The notes: a model not told the origin generated them from the letters alone. 64,000 nt of DNA from Aquipseudomonas alcaligenes (GCF_900156545.1 NZ_FTNW01000002.1:310001-374000), one strand, 5' to 3'. Shown: positions 53,837 to 63,192, numbered from the stretch's first letter. A program made the numbers and translations.

Positions 53837-54673
53837 ATGAGCAAGCTTGCCGAGAAAGTCCAGGAAGAACTGATCCAGGCCATCGAGAACGATGAACTGG
53901 TACTGCCGACCCTGCCGGAAGTCGCATTGAAGGTGCGCGAAGCGGCCGAAGACCCGAATGTCAGCATCCCTGCCCTGAGTAAAGTGATCGGCAACGACGC
54001 GGCCCTCACCGCGCGCATCATCAAGGTGGTGAACAGTCCGCTGCTGCGCACCAGCAAGGAAATCACCGACATCCAGATGGCCGTCAGCCGCCTGGGCATC
54101 AACTACACCTGCAACCTGGCCACCGGCCTGGCCATGGAGCAGATGTTCCAGGCCACCAGCGATGTGGTCGACCGCAAGATGCGCGAAGTGTGGAACAAGA
54201 GCACCGAGATCGCCGGTATCTGCCACGTCCTGTGCCGCCATTACACCAAGCTGATGCCCGATCAGGCCACCCTGGCCGGCCTGGTCCACCAGATCGGCGT
54301 GCTGCCGATCCTCACCTATGCCGAAGAGAACAACGCGCTGCTGGCCGACTCGATCAGCCTCAACCATGTGATCGAGAAGATCCATCCGATCATCGGCGAC
54401 CGCATCCTGCGTGCCTGGGAGTTCCCCGAGCCGATCGCCATCGTGCCCAGCCAGCACCTGAACTTCAGCCGTAACTCGGCCAAAGTGGACTACGTGGATA
54501 TCGTTCAGGTCGCCACCCTGCAGAGCTACCTGGGCAGCGAGCACCCCTACACCCAGCTGGACTGGAGCCAGATTCCGGCCTTCGCCAAGCTCGGCCTCGA
54601 CCCGAATGTCGACATGCAGGCCGACGAAGATCTCTCCGCCGCCATGGAAGCGGCCACCAGCATGCTGCAGTGA
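53837..54673 (+). CDS. HDOD-domain signalling protein
   Basis: 278 residues, a single HDOD domain (about 18-215) with LPTLPEVALKVREAAEDPNV, LSKVIGNDAALTARIIKVVNSPLL and GLVHQIGVLPIL. The catalytic HD residues are not present as a pair, as usual for HDOD. Such proteins work as scaffold or output domains in motility and biofilm control. A perfect GCCCGGCGCG/CGCGCCGGGC palindrome (54740-54757) follows in the gap. Confidence 0.88.
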   Translation: MSKLAEKVQEELIQAIENDELVLPTLPEVALKVREAAEDPNVSIPALSKVIGNDAALTARIIKVVNSPLLRTSKEITDIQMAVSRLGINYTCNLATGLAMEQMFQATSDVVDRKMREVWNKSTEIAGICHVLCRHYTKLMPDQATLAGLVHQIGVLPILTYAEENNALLADSISLNHVIEKIHPIIGDRILRAWEFPEPIAIVPSQHLNFSRNSAKVDYVDIVQVATLQSYLGSEHPYTQLDWSQIPAFAKLGLDPNVDMQADEDLSAAMEAATSMLQ

Positions 54674-54739
54674 GGCCCGGGCGACCCTCCGTCGCCCGCC
54701 CCACCCCGGCCAGGCTGATCCTGACTAGACTGCAAGCAA

Positions 54740-54757
54740 GCCCGGCGCGCGCCGGGC
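54740..54757. terminator. 18-bp perfect palindrome after HDOD gene
   Basis: GCCCGGCGCGCGCCGGGC, 66 bp beyond the HDOD stop, without a T-run. It may act as a 3'-end hairpin or as part of the leader of the next gene. Confidence 0.4.
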
Positions 54758-54832
54758 GGCGTCAACGGAAGTACGCCACGGCCCCGAAGGAATCGGGGTC
54801 GCAATGCTGGGTTCTGGGTAAGGAAATATCTC

Positions 54833-55588
54833 ATGCGCCTGCTGCCACTGCTGTTCGCCTTGCTCCTGCCGCTGGCCGCCACGGCCGATGAGGTCCGTCT
54901 GACCAACGGCGAATGGAGCCCCTACCTCGGCCAGAATCTGCCCCACCACGGCGTTGCCTCGCGCATCGTCGAGGAGGCCTTCGCCCTGGAAGGCATCCGG
55001 GTCAGGTGGGAGTTCTACCCCTGGGCTCGCGCCCTGCGCAGCGCCGAGCGCGGCAAGAGCGATGGCAGCGCCGTGTGGCTGCGCAGCCCCGAACGTGAGA
55101 AGACCTTCTACATCAGTGCCCCCGTGGTGGAGAGCGGCTTCTACCTGTTCCACCGCAAGGACCGCCCCATCGCCTGGCAACAGGCCAGCGATCTCGCGCC
55201 TCTGCGCCTCGGCGGCGCCATCGACTATGACTACGGCCAGGCCTTCCAGCAGGCCGAGCGCGACGGCCTGCTCAAGGTCAAGCGCCTGAGCAGCGAGGAA
55301 CAGGGCCTGCGCATGCTGCTGGCCGGTCGCCTGGATGCCTTCCCGATGGACAAGGTGGTGGCCTTCGACATGCTGCACAGCCAATTCAGCCGCGAGGAGC
55401 GCTCGCGCCTATCCTTCCACCCGCTGCCGCTACGCAGCGACAGCCTGCACCTGCTGCTGTCGAAGCAGGTGCCCGGCAACGCCGAACGCATGACGCGCTT
55501 CAATCGCGGCCTCAAGGCCCTGCAGGACAGCGGCAAGGTCAGCCAGTACCTGCTGGAAATCCAGCAGCCGCTGAGCCTGACCTACTAA
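54833..55588 (+). CDS. Periplasmic solute-binding protein, family 3 type
   Basis: 251 residues; signal peptide ends TADE. Family features: RLTNGEWSPYLGQNLPHHGV, EFYPWARALRSAERGKSDGS, FYISAPVVESGFYLFHRKD and LLAGRLDAFPMDKVVAFDML. No permease next door. It overlaps the convergent tctE stop by 4 bp. Related in type to the proteins at 30590-31435 and 39351-40112. Confidence 0.85.
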   Translation: MRLLPLLFALLLPLAATADEVRLTNGEWSPYLGQNLPHHGVASRIVEEAFALEGIRVRWEFYPWARALRSAERGKSDGSAVWLRSPEREKTFYISAPVVESGFYLFHRKDRPIAWQQASDLAPLRLGGAIDYDYGQAFQQAERDGLLKVKRLSSEEQGLRMLLAGRLDAFPMDKVVAFDMLHSQFSREERSRLSFHPLPLRSDSLHLLLSKQVPGNAERMTRFNRGLKALQDSGKVSQYLLEIQQPLSLTY

Positions 55589-56976
55589 TAGGCCGGCGGA
55601 AAACTCACCCGCACCCGCAAGCCGCCCAGCGCGCCCTGCCCCAGCTCGATCTCGGCGCGATGGGCGCGGCAGATCTCGCCGACAATCGCCAACCCCAGCC
55701 CGGCCCCGCCGGCATGCGGATTGCGCCGATAGAAGCGCTCGAATACCCGCGCGTGCTCCTCCGGCGGAATGCCGGGGCCATCGTCCTCCACCTCCAGCAG
55801 CGCCGGCGCCAGCACTCGCACCACCACGTTGCCACCCGGTGTATGAGCCAGCGCGTTGTCCACCAGGTTGTAGATCAGCTCGTGCAGCAGCATCGGCTCG
55901 CCGCGCAGCCACACCTCGGTATCGGCTTCCAGCGCCAAGGCGATGCCACGCTGGTGCGCCAGCGGTGCCAGGGCCATGCCCAGCTCGCGGGCCAATTGGG
56001 CCAGTTCGACCCGCTCGGCGCCGCCCTCAGCCACGGCGCGGGCGGCACGCTCGATACGCGCCAGCGACAGCAGCTGATTGGCCAGGTGGGTGAGGCGGTC
56101 GGTGCTCTGCGCCGCCTTCTCCAGGGTGCTGTGCCACAGCGCCGGCTCGCGCTCGCGCAGGCCCAGCTCGATGCGCGCCTTGAGCGCCGCCAGCGGCGTG
56201 CGCAGCTCGTGGGAGGCGTCGGTGATGAACTGCGCCTGGCGTTCGAACTGCTGGCGCAGACGCTCGGTGAAGTGGTTGAGCGAGGCCACCAGCGGGCGCA
56301 GCTCGTCCTGCACCTGAACCATCGGCAGCGGCTGCAGGTCGTCCGGCTGGCGCTCTTCCACCGCCGTGCGCAGGCGCTCCAGCGGACGCAGCGCGGCACT
56401 CACCGCCAGCCCCACCAGGGCCAGGGTGATCAGTGCCAGCAGGCCCATGCGCCACAGGGTATCGAGCAGCAGGCCACGGGCCATGCGCACCCGCGCCACG
56501 TCGGTCTCGGCCACGCGGATTTCCGCCATGCCGTTCATCCCCGGCTCGGAAACCGGCTGCAGCAGGCTGACCAGGCGCACGCCGACGCCGTCGAACTCAC
56601 CGTCATAGAAACGCGCCAGCGCCGGGTAGTCATCGGTACGCGGCGTGCCGGGCGGCGGCGGCGGCAGGCCGTCGTAGCCGGATACCACGCGCCCCTCGAG
56701 GTCGCTGACCTGATAGAAGATGCGTCCCTCCAGGTCATAGGCGAAGGGGTCCAGCGCCACGTAGGGCACGTCGGCGCGCAGTTTGCCATCCTCGGTGTAG
56801 AGCCCGTCGGCGATGGCCCGCGCCGAGGCCAGCAGGGTGCGGTCGTAGGCCGCGTCGGCGGCATGGCGGCCATTCCAGTAGGCGCTGAGGCTGCCGATCA
56901 GCAGCGGAATGGCCAGCAGGATGGCCAGCCGACGCAACAGCCGGCCGCGCAGGCTGCCCGCCGCCAGCTCAGTCAC
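55585..56976 (-). CDS. tctE: Tricarboxylate sensor kinase TctE
   Basis: 463 residues from the GTG at 56976, which overlaps the tctD stop by 8 bp. N-terminal helix, periplasmic sensor domain (about 40-180, with YDRTLLASARAIADGLY and FYDGEFDGVGVRLVSLL), second helix, HAMP, HisKA (ITDASHELRTPLAALK) and HATPase (YNLVDNALAHTPGG; EDDGPGIPPEE; GAGLGLAIVGEI). Length matches PA0757 of P. aeruginosa. Senses tricarboxylates together with the periplasmic TctC. Confidence 0.94.
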   Translation of the reverse strand: MTELAAGSLRGRLLRRLAILLAIPLLIGSLSAYWNGRHAADAAYDRTLLASARAIADGLYTEDGKLRADVPYVALDPFAYDLEGRIFYQVSDLEGRVVSGYDGLPPPPPGTPRTDDYPALARFYDGEFDGVGVRLVSLLQPVSEPGMNGMAEIRVAETDVARVRMARGLLLDTLWRMGLLALITLALVGLAVSAALRPLERLRTAVEERQPDDLQPLPMVQVQDELRPLVASLNHFTERLRQQFERQAQFITDASHELRTPLAALKARIELGLREREPALWHSTLEKAAQSTDRLTHLANQLLSLARIERAARAVAEGGAERVELAQLARELGMALAPLAHQRGIALALEADTEVWLRGEPMLLHELIYNLVDNALAHTPGGNVVVRVLAPALLEVEDDGPGIPPEEHARVFERFYRRNPHAGGAGLGLAIVGEICRAHRAEIELGQGALGGLRVRVSFPPAY

Positions 56977-57640
56977 CGGTAGCTTCCAGCAGGTAGCCCA
57001 GGCCGCGGAAGGTGACGATGCGCACCGCATCGCCTTCCAGCTTCTTGCGCAGGCGGTGCACGTAGATCTCGATGGCATCCGGGCTGGCGTCCTCGTCCAG
57101 GCCGAACACCTGGTCGGCCAGCTGCTCCTTGCTCATCACCCTTCCGGGGCGGGCGATCAACGCCTCCAGCACCGCCTGCTCGCGCGAGGTCAAGTTGAGC
57201 AACTGCGCGCCCAAGGTAAAGCGTCGGGTACCCAGGTCGTAGACCAGCGCGCCACAGCGTTGCTGCTGCTCGCCGCCGAGCACGCTGCGGCGCAGCAGCG
57301 CCTTGACCCGCGCCTCCAGCTCGGTGAGTTCGAAGGGCTTGGCCAGGTAGTCATCGGCGCCCAGGTTGAGACCATGCACACGGTCCTTGACCTCGCCGCG
57401 CGCGGTCAGCATCAGCACCGGCAGGGTCTTGCCGCGCCCGCGCACGCGCGCCAGCACCTCGAAACCGTCGAGCCGCGGCAGGCCCACGTCGAGCACCGCC
57501 AGGGCGTAGTCCTCGCTGGCCAGGGCGTGCTCGGCGGCCACCCCGTCGTGCAGCACATCGACGGTCAGTCCGGCGCCGCGCAAGGCCTGGGCCACGCTCT
57601 CGGCCAGGGGCAGATGGTCCTCGACCAGCAGGATTCGCAC
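56969..57640 (-). CDS. tctD: Tricarboxylate response regulator TctD
   Basis: 223 residues, OmpR family. Phospho-acceptor in LAVLDVGLPRLDGF, receiver switch Lys in YLAKPFELTEL; winged helix with LTSREQAVLEALIARPGR and EIYVHRLRKKLEGD. GTG start at 57640, GGAG 9 nt upstream. Divergent from opdH, whose promoter region holds a palindrome that may be its operator. Confidence 0.94.
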   Translation of the reverse strand: MRILLVEDHLPLAESVAQALRGAGLTVDVLHDGVAAEHALASEDYALAVLDVGLPRLDGFEVLARVRGRGKTLPVLMLTARGEVKDRVHGLNLGADDYLAKPFELTELEARVKALLRRSVLGGEQQQRCGALVYDLGTRRFTLGAQLLNLTSREQAVLEALIARPGRVMSKEQLADQVFGLDEDASPDAIEIYVHRLRKKLEGDAVRIVTFRGLGYLLEATGD

Positions 57641-57736
57641 GGCAACACACTCCGAAGTCTTGTCGTTATGCGCCGAGTTTAACCAGCGCGGGCGGCCTGT
57701 GAAGGGCGCCGCCGGTTTCTTTCACCCTGAAAGCCT

Positions 57737-57751
57737 GGCGAAAGTTTCGCC
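57737..57751. promoter_or_regulatory. Candidate TctD operator
   Basis: GGCGAAA-G-TTTCGCC, a perfect 15-bp palindrome, lies about 100 bp upstream of both tctD and opdH. A related half-site CTGAAAG sits just before it (57728-57734). OmpR-family regulators often bind direct repeats, so the two GAAAG half-sites may be the true element. Confidence 0.45.
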
Positions 57752-57848
57752 CCCTAGGATCACGATCAGGGTGGCTCGATCCACCCGTAAAACGCCGGGA
57801 GCGTGGTTGCCCCGGCGTGACAAGAACAACAATCGGAGACCACCTGCA

Positions 57849-59099
57849 ATGCCTATTGCACTGCCTGCGAACCGCCTCACCCTGGCAATCGTCGCCGCCA
57901 CTTGCGCCACCGGCGCGCAAGCCGCCTTCATCGAAGACAGCAGCGCCACCCTGACCACCACCAACATCTACCTCAACCGTGACTTCCGTGAAGGCGATGG
58001 CCAGAGCAAGCGCGAGGAATGGGGCCAGGGCTTCCTGCTCGACGTCCGCTCCGGCTACACCGACGGCACCGTCGGCTTCGGCCTCGACGCCCTCGGTATG
58101 CTCGGCCTCAAGCTCGACTCCGGCAAGGGGCGCACCGGCACCGACCTGCTGCCGGTGCAGGACGACGGCGGCACCCCGGACCAGTTCGGTCGTCTCGGCC
58201 TGACCGCCAAGGTCAAGCTCGCCGAGAGCGAGTTCCGCTACGGCTCGCATATCCCCGAGCTGCCGGTGGTCAAGGCCAGCGACAGCCGCCTGCTGCCGCA
58301 GGTGTTCGAGGGCGGTCTGCTGACCTACAGCGACATCGACAACCTGAGCTTCACCGGCGGGCGCCTGGACAAGGTGATCGACCGCGCCTCGACCAACTCC
58401 GAGGACCTCATCCTCAACAGCAAGAACAGCCGCTTCGCCGGCGGCGTGACGGCCGAGCACATGGACCTGGCCGGCTTCGATTACAGCTTCGCCAAGGGCC
58501 TGACCGGGCGCTACTACTACGCCGACGTCGAGGACATCTACCGCCAGCACTTCCTCGGCCTGCTCGCCAGCCAGCCTCTGGGCGGCGGCACTCTGAGCGC
58601 CGACCTGCGCGTCTCGATCAGCGACGACAGCGGCTCGGCCAAGGCCGGCAAGGTCGACAACAACGCCTGGAACGGCCTGGTCTCCTACGCCCACAGCGGC
58701 CACAAGATCGGCCTCGGCTACCAGCACCTGACCGGCGACACCGGCTTCGCCTACCTCGATGGCAGCGACCCGTTCCTGGTCAACTTCGTGCAGATCAACG
58801 ACTTCGCCAACGCCGACGAGCGTTCCTGGCAGGCCCGCTACGACTTCGACTTCGCCGGCCTCGGCGTGCCCGGCCTGAGTTTCATGACCCGCTACATCAA
58901 GGGCGACAACGCCCAGGTCAGCGGCAGTGATGAAGAAGGCCGCGAGTGGGAACGCAACATCGAGTTCAAGTACGTGGTGCAGAGCGGGCCGCTCAAGGAC
59001 CTCTACGTGCGCCTGCGCAACGCCAGCTTCCGTTCCAGCTTCGCCCGCGACGCGGACGAAAACCGTCTGATCGTCGGCTACAGCCTGCCGATCTGGTAA
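57849..59099 (+). CDS. opdH: OprD-family tricarboxylate porin OpdH
   Basis: 416 residues from the ATG at 57849; signal peptide cut near AQAAF. OprD features: FIEDSSATLTTTNIYLNRDF at the start, GYTDGTVGFGLDALGMLGLKLD, LTAKVKLAESEFRYGSHIP and the terminal strand ending SLPIW. Context between tctDE and tctCBA identifies it as the OpdH type that admits citrate and related acids through the outer membrane. Confidence 0.93.
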   Translation: MPIALPANRLTLAIVAATCATGAQAAFIEDSSATLTTTNIYLNRDFREGDGQSKREEWGQGFLLDVRSGYTDGTVGFGLDALGMLGLKLDSGKGRTGTDLLPVQDDGGTPDQFGRLGLTAKVKLAESEFRYGSHIPELPVVKASDSRLLPQVFEGGLLTYSDIDNLSFTGGRLDKVIDRASTNSEDLILNSKNSRFAGGVTAEHMDLAGFDYSFAKGLTGRYYYADVEDIYRQHFLGLLASQPLGGGTLSADLRVSISDDSGSAKAGKVDNNAWNGLVSYAHSGHKIGLGYQHLTGDTGFAYLDGSDPFLVNFVQINDFANADERSWQARYDFDFAGLGVPGLSFMTRYIKGDNAQVSGSDEEGREWERNIEFKYVVQSGPLKDLYVRLRNASFRSSFARDADENRLIVGYSLPIW

Positions 59100-59129
59100 G
59101 CCACAATAAAACTCCACAGGAGAAAGATC

Positions 59130-60104
59130 ATGAAGACTGCCTTGTCGCATATCGCCCTGGCCCTCGGTGCCCTCGCCCTCAGCAGCCAACTGCTGGCCGA
59201 GCCCAAGCGCCCCGAGTGCATCGCCCCGGCCAAGCCCGGCGGCGGTTTCGACCTGACCTGCAAGCTGGCCCAGAGCGGCCTGAAGGACAACGGCCTACTG
59301 CAGGCGCCGATGCGCGTTACCTACATGCCCGGCGGCGTCGGTGCGGTGGCCTACAACGCCGTGGTGGCGCAGCGGCCGAAGGACGCCGGGACCATCACCG
59401 CGTTCTCCTCCGGCTCCCTACTCAACCTGGCCCAGGGCAAGTTCGGCCGCTACGACGAGAACGCCGTGCGCTGGCTGGCCGGCATCGGTACCGACTACGG
59501 CGCCATCAGCGTACGCGCCGACTCGCCCTACCAGACCCTCGACGACCTGGTGCAGGCGCTGAAGAAGGACCCGGGCAGCATCGTCTTCGGCGCCGGCGCC
59601 ACCATCGGCGGCCAGGACTGGATGCAGACCGCGCTGATCGCCCGCGCCGCCGGCATCGACCCGCAGAAGCTGCGCTACGTGGCCTTCGAGGGCGGCGGCG
59701 AAACCCTCACCGCGATGCTCGGCGGCCATGTCCAGGTCACCTCCAGCGGCCTCGGCGAAGTCACCCCGCAACTGGCGGCGAACAAAATCCGCGTCATCGC
59801 CGTGCTGTCCGAGCAGCGCCTGCCGGGCAAACTGGCCAACCTGCCGACCGCCAAGGAGCAGGGCTACGACATCACCTGGCCGGTGATCCGCGGCTTCTAC
59901 ATGGGGCCGGAAGTCAGCGATGCGGACTACGCCTGGTGGAAGGGCCAGTTCGATACCCTGCTGGCCAGCCCGGAGTTCGCCAAGCTGCGCGAACAGCGCG
60001 ACCTGTTCCCCCTGAGCATGACCGGCGACGAGCTGAAGGCCTACGTGTTCAAGCAGGTGCAGGACTACAAGGCCCTGGCCGGCGAATTCGGCCTGGTCCA
60101 GTAA
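59130..60104 (+). CDS. tctC: Tripartite tricarboxylate transporter periplasmic binding protein
   Basis: 324 residues, signal peptide ends QLLAE. TctC/Bug family: PKRPECIAPAKPGGGFDLTCK, PMRVTYMPGGVGAVAYN and FGAGATIGGQDWMQ. Delivers tricarboxylates to TctAB and is a likely co-sensor for TctE. Starts 30 bp after opdH with an AGGAG site. Confidence 0.96.
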   Translation: MKTALSHIALALGALALSSQLLAEPKRPECIAPAKPGGGFDLTCKLAQSGLKDNGLLQAPMRVTYMPGGVGAVAYNAVVAQRPKDAGTITAFSSGSLLNLAQGKFGRYDENAVRWLAGIGTDYGAISVRADSPYQTLDDLVQALKKDPGSIVFGAGATIGGQDWMQTALIARAAGIDPQKLRYVAFEGGGETLTAMLGGHVQVTSSGLGEVTPQLAANKIRVIAVLSEQRLPGKLANLPTAKEQGYDITWPVIRGFYMGPEVSDADYAWWKGQFDTLLASPEFAKLREQRDLFPLSMTGDELKAYVFKQVQDYKALAGEFGLVQ

Positions 60105-60110
60105 GGCATC

Positions 60111-60202
60111 CCCTCTCCCCCCGGGAGAGGGTGGCCCGCAGGGCCGGGTGAGGGCATTGCATGCCCCTCACCCCTAGCCCCTCTCCCGGCGGGAGAGGGG
60201 AA
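60111..60202 (+). repeat. REP pair between tctC and tctB
   Basis: Two REP-like hairpins facing each other: CCCTCTCCCCCCGGGAGAGGG (60111-60131) and CCCCTCTCCCGGCGGGAGAGGGG (60178-60200), joined by a central inverted repeat GGGTGAGGGCAT/ATGCCCCTCACCC. The same family occurs at 7661. In an operon such elements can stabilise the upstream mRNA, here that of the abundant binding protein. Confidence 0.8.
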
Positions 60203-60229
60203 CCACCATCCTTGCTCAGGAATACCAAC

Positions 60230-60670
60230 ATGTATGACCGCCTGTTCGGCGCGGTCTGGCTGCTGCTGTGCGCCGGACTGGCCCTGATCGCCTGGGGCTT
60301 TCAACCGCCCTTCTCCTACGACCCGGTGGGCCCGCGCGCCTATCCGCTGCTGCTGCTCGGCCTGATGGGCGTCGGCGCGCTATGGATGTTGCTGCGCCCG
60401 AGCCACCTGGAGCACCTGCTGAACCGCGCGCAGAGCCTGCGCGCACTGCTCTGCGTGCTCTGCCTGCTGGCCTATGCGCTGCTGTTCGAGCCCCTCGGCT
60501 TCGTCCTCAGCACTGCCCTGGCCGCCGCCCTGCTCGGCCGCCTGTTCGGCGGCAAGCCGCTGCCCTGCCTGATTTCCGGCGTGCTGATGGGCGTGCTGCT
60601 GTACGTGCTGTTCGACCTGCTGCTCGACGTACCGCTGCCGCTGGGCGTCTTCTCTTTCCTGGTGGAGTAA
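60230..60670 (+). CDS. tctB: Tripartite tricarboxylate transporter small membrane subunit
   Basis: 146 residues with four transmembrane helices, the standard TctB topology: opening MYDRLFGAVWLLLCAGLALI, the loop FSYDPVGPRAYP and YVLFDLLLDVPLPLGVF at the end. Forms the membrane channel with TctA. Starts 28 bp past the REP pair. Confidence 0.95.
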   Translation: MYDRLFGAVWLLLCAGLALIAWGFQPPFSYDPVGPRAYPLLLLGLMGVGALWMLLRPSHLEHLLNRAQSLRALLCVLCLLAYALLFEPLGFVLSTALAAALLGRLFGGKPLPCLISGVLMGVLLYVLFDLLLDVPLPLGVFSFLVE

Positions 60671-60674
60671 CGAC

Positions 60675-62183
60675 ATGGAAACCTTGAACTTCCTGGCCCA
60701 GGGCTTCGATGTCGCCCTGCGCCCGATCAACCTGCTGATGGCGCTGTTCGGCGCCTTCGTCGGCACCATCGTCGGCATGTTGCCGGGGCTCGGCCCGATC
60801 AACGGCGTAGCCCTGTTGCTGCCGCTGGCCTTCGCCCTCGGCCTGCCGCCGGAGACCGCATTGATCCTGCTGGCCGCCGTGTACCTGGGCTGCGAGTACG
60901 GCGGGCGCATCTCGGCCATCCTGCTCAACGTGCCGGGTGACGCCGCAGCCATCATGACCACCCTCGACGGCTACCCGCTGGCACGCCAGGGCAAGGCCGG
61001 CATCGCCTTGTCGCTGTCCGCCGTGTGCTCGTTCATCGGCAGCACCATTGCCACCATCGGCGTGGTGCTGTTCGCGCCACTGCTGGCCAAGTGGGCCGTG
61101 GCTTTCGGCCCGGCCGAATACTTCGTACTGATGGTCTTCGCCATCACCTGCCTGGGCGGCATGGTCGGTGACAAGCCGCTGAAAACCCTGATGGCGGCCC
61201 TCATGGGCCTGGGCCTGGCCACGGTCGGCGTCGACGCCACCACCGGCGTGTACCGCTTCACCTTCGACAGCGTCAGCCTTTCCGACGGCATCCAGTTCGT
61301 CATCGTGGTGATCGGCCTGTTCAGCGTCAGCGAGATCCTGCTGATGCTGGAGAAGACCGCCACCGGCCAGCAGGCGATCAAGGCCAGCGGGCGCCTGCTG
61401 TTCAACTTCCGGGAATTCTGCTCGGTCGGCTGGACGGCCGTGCGCAGCGCCCTCACCGGCTTCGTTATCGGCACCCTGCCAGGCGCCGGGGCGACCATCG
61501 CCAGCGCCATGACCTACATGACCGAAAAGCGCCTGGCCGGCGCCAAGGGCCGCTTCGGCGAGGGTGACCTGCGCGGCCTGGCTGCACCGGAAGCCGCCAA
61601 CAACGCCTCGGCCTGCGGCTCGATGATTCCCATGCTGACCCTCGGCGTGCCGGGTTCGGGCACCACCGCCGTGATGATCGGCGCCCTGACCCTGTACAAC
61701 ATCACTCCCGGGCCGCTGCTGTTCGAGCAGCAGCCGGACGTGGTCTGGGGCCTGATCGCCTCGCTGTTCATCGGCAACATCATCCTGCTGGTGATGAACA
61801 TTCCGCTGGTCGGGCTGTTCTCGCGCATGCTCAGCGTGCCCAACTGGGTGCTGGTACCGGCCATCATCATCGTCAGCCTGGTTGGCGTGTACGCGGTGCA
61901 CAGCACCACCTTCGACCTGGTGCTGATGATCGGCCTCGGCGTGTTCGGCTACCTGCTGCGCAAGCTGGACTTCCCGCTGTCAGCGCTGATCCTCGGTTTC
62001 GTCCTCGGCGAGCTGATGGAAGACAACCTGCGCCGCGCCCTGTCGATCAGTAACGGCGATCTGGGCATCCTGTGGAACAGCCCGATCACCCTGGCGCTCT
62101 GGACCCTGGTCGCACTGATGCTGGCACTGCCGGGCATCCGCTGGTGGCGCAACCGGCGCAAGGTGCAGCTGGCCAGTGCCTAA
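60675..62183 (+). CDS. tctA: Tripartite tricarboxylate transporter large membrane subunit
   Basis: 502 residues, about 12 helices. Conserved TctA motifs: FVGTIVGMLPGLGPINGVALLLP, YLGCEYGGRISAILLNVPGDA, TLPGAGATIASAMTY and MLTLGVPGSGTTAVMIGAL. Imports tricarboxylates using the ion gradient. It overlaps the following gene by 8 bp. Confidence 0.97.
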   Translation: METLNFLAQGFDVALRPINLLMALFGAFVGTIVGMLPGLGPINGVALLLPLAFALGLPPETALILLAAVYLGCEYGGRISAILLNVPGDAAAIMTTLDGYPLARQGKAGIALSLSAVCSFIGSTIATIGVVLFAPLLAKWAVAFGPAEYFVLMVFAITCLGGMVGDKPLKTLMAALMGLGLATVGVDATTGVYRFTFDSVSLSDGIQFVIVVIGLFSVSEILLMLEKTATGQQAIKASGRLLFNFREFCSVGWTAVRSALTGFVIGTLPGAGATIASAMTYMTEKRLAGAKGRFGEGDLRGLAAPEAANNASACGSMIPMLTLGVPGSGTTAVMIGALTLYNITPGPLLFEQQPDVVWGLIASLFIGNIILLVMNIPLVGLFSRMLSVPNWVLVPAIIIVSLVGVYAVHSTTFDLVLMIGLGVFGYLLRKLDFPLSALILGFVLGELMEDNLRRALSISNGDLGILWNSPITLALWTLVALMLALPGIRWWRNRRKVQLASA

Positions 62184-63192
62184 GTGGTGGCTCACGCCGC
62201 TGGCCGGAGCGGCCGGCGGCGCCCTGGCCAGCCTGATCGGCTGGCCTTTGCCGTGGATGGTGGGTTCGTTGCTTGCGGTGATCCTGCTGCGCTGTCTGGG
62301 CGACCTGGACCTGCGCGAAGTGCCCGGCGCGCGCAAGGGCGGGCAGTGGCTGGTCGGCACCGGCATCGGCCTGCACTTCAGCCCGGCGGTGCTGGAGCAG
62401 GTGCTGGCCCACGGCGGCCTGCTACTGGCCGGCGCCGTGCTCACCAGCCTCACCAGCCTGATCGGCATCACCGTGCTGCGCGCCGCCGGCTACGACCGCG
62501 CCACCGCCTTCTTCGCCAGCATGCCCGGCGGCGCCAGCGAGATGGTCAACCTCGGCCAGCGCAACGGCGCCCAGGCCGGCGAGGTGGCGGCCGGACAGAG
62601 CCTGCGCCTGCTCCTGGTGGTGCTCCTGGTGCCAGCGCTGTTCCAGTGGTGGCTGGGCGCCGCGCCGGCACTGGCGCACGCGCACAGCCACAGTCAGCCC
62701 CTGGCGCTGGTTGCACTGCTGATTGGCGGCGCGCTGCTGGCCCTGCTCGGCCAGCGCCTGCGCCAGCCCAACCCCTGGCTGCTCGGGCCGATCCTGTTCG
62801 CCGCCGCCGGCGCGGTCTGGCTGGACCAGCCGCTGAGCCTGCCGCCCGTTGCCAGCGAGCTGGGCCAGTGGCTGATCGGCAGCGCCCTGGGCTGCCACTT
62901 CAGCCGCGAGTTCTTCCGCCGCGCACCGCGCTTCCTCGCCCTGGTGCTGGCCGCCACGCTGCTGGCCATGCTGGCCGCCGCCCTGGCCGCCGAAGCCCTC
63001 GGCTGGCTGGGCGCGCTGGATCAGCGCTCGCTGATGCTGGGCATGATGCCCGGCGGCATCGCCGAACTTAGCCTGACCGCCGAGGCCCTGGCCCTGTCGG
63101 TGCCACTGATCACCGGGCTGCAGGTGCTGCGCCTGATGTGCGTGCTGTTCCTCGCCGAACCGGCCTTCCGCCTGTGGCAGAGACAGCGCTGA
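62176..63192 (+). CDS. AbrB-family membrane protein (duplicated 5-TM repeat)
   Basis: 338 residues. Two homologous halves: WWLTPLAGAAGGALASLIGWPLPWMVGSLL with FFASMPGGASEMVNLG in the first, and LALVALLIGGALLALLGQRLRQPNPWLLGPILF with MLGMMPGGIAELSLTAEAL in the second. The SMPGG...E/MMPGG...E pairs are diagnostic. The GTG start at 62176 overlaps tctA, so it is part of the operon; its role in tricarboxylate use is not established. Confidence 0.85.
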   Translation: MPKWWLTPLAGAAGGALASLIGWPLPWMVGSLLAVILLRCLGDLDLREVPGARKGGQWLVGTGIGLHFSPAVLEQVLAHGGLLLAGAVLTSLTSLIGITVLRAAGYDRATAFFASMPGGASEMVNLGQRNGAQAGEVAAGQSLRLLLVVLLVPALFQWWLGAAPALAHAHSHSQPLALVALLIGGALLALLGQRLRQPNPWLLGPILFAAAGAVWLDQPLSLPPVASELGQWLIGSALGCHFSREFFRRAPRFLALVLAATLLAMLAAALAAEALGWLGALDQRSLMLGMMPGGIAELSLTAEALALSVPLITGLQVLRLMCVLFLAEPAFRLWQRQR

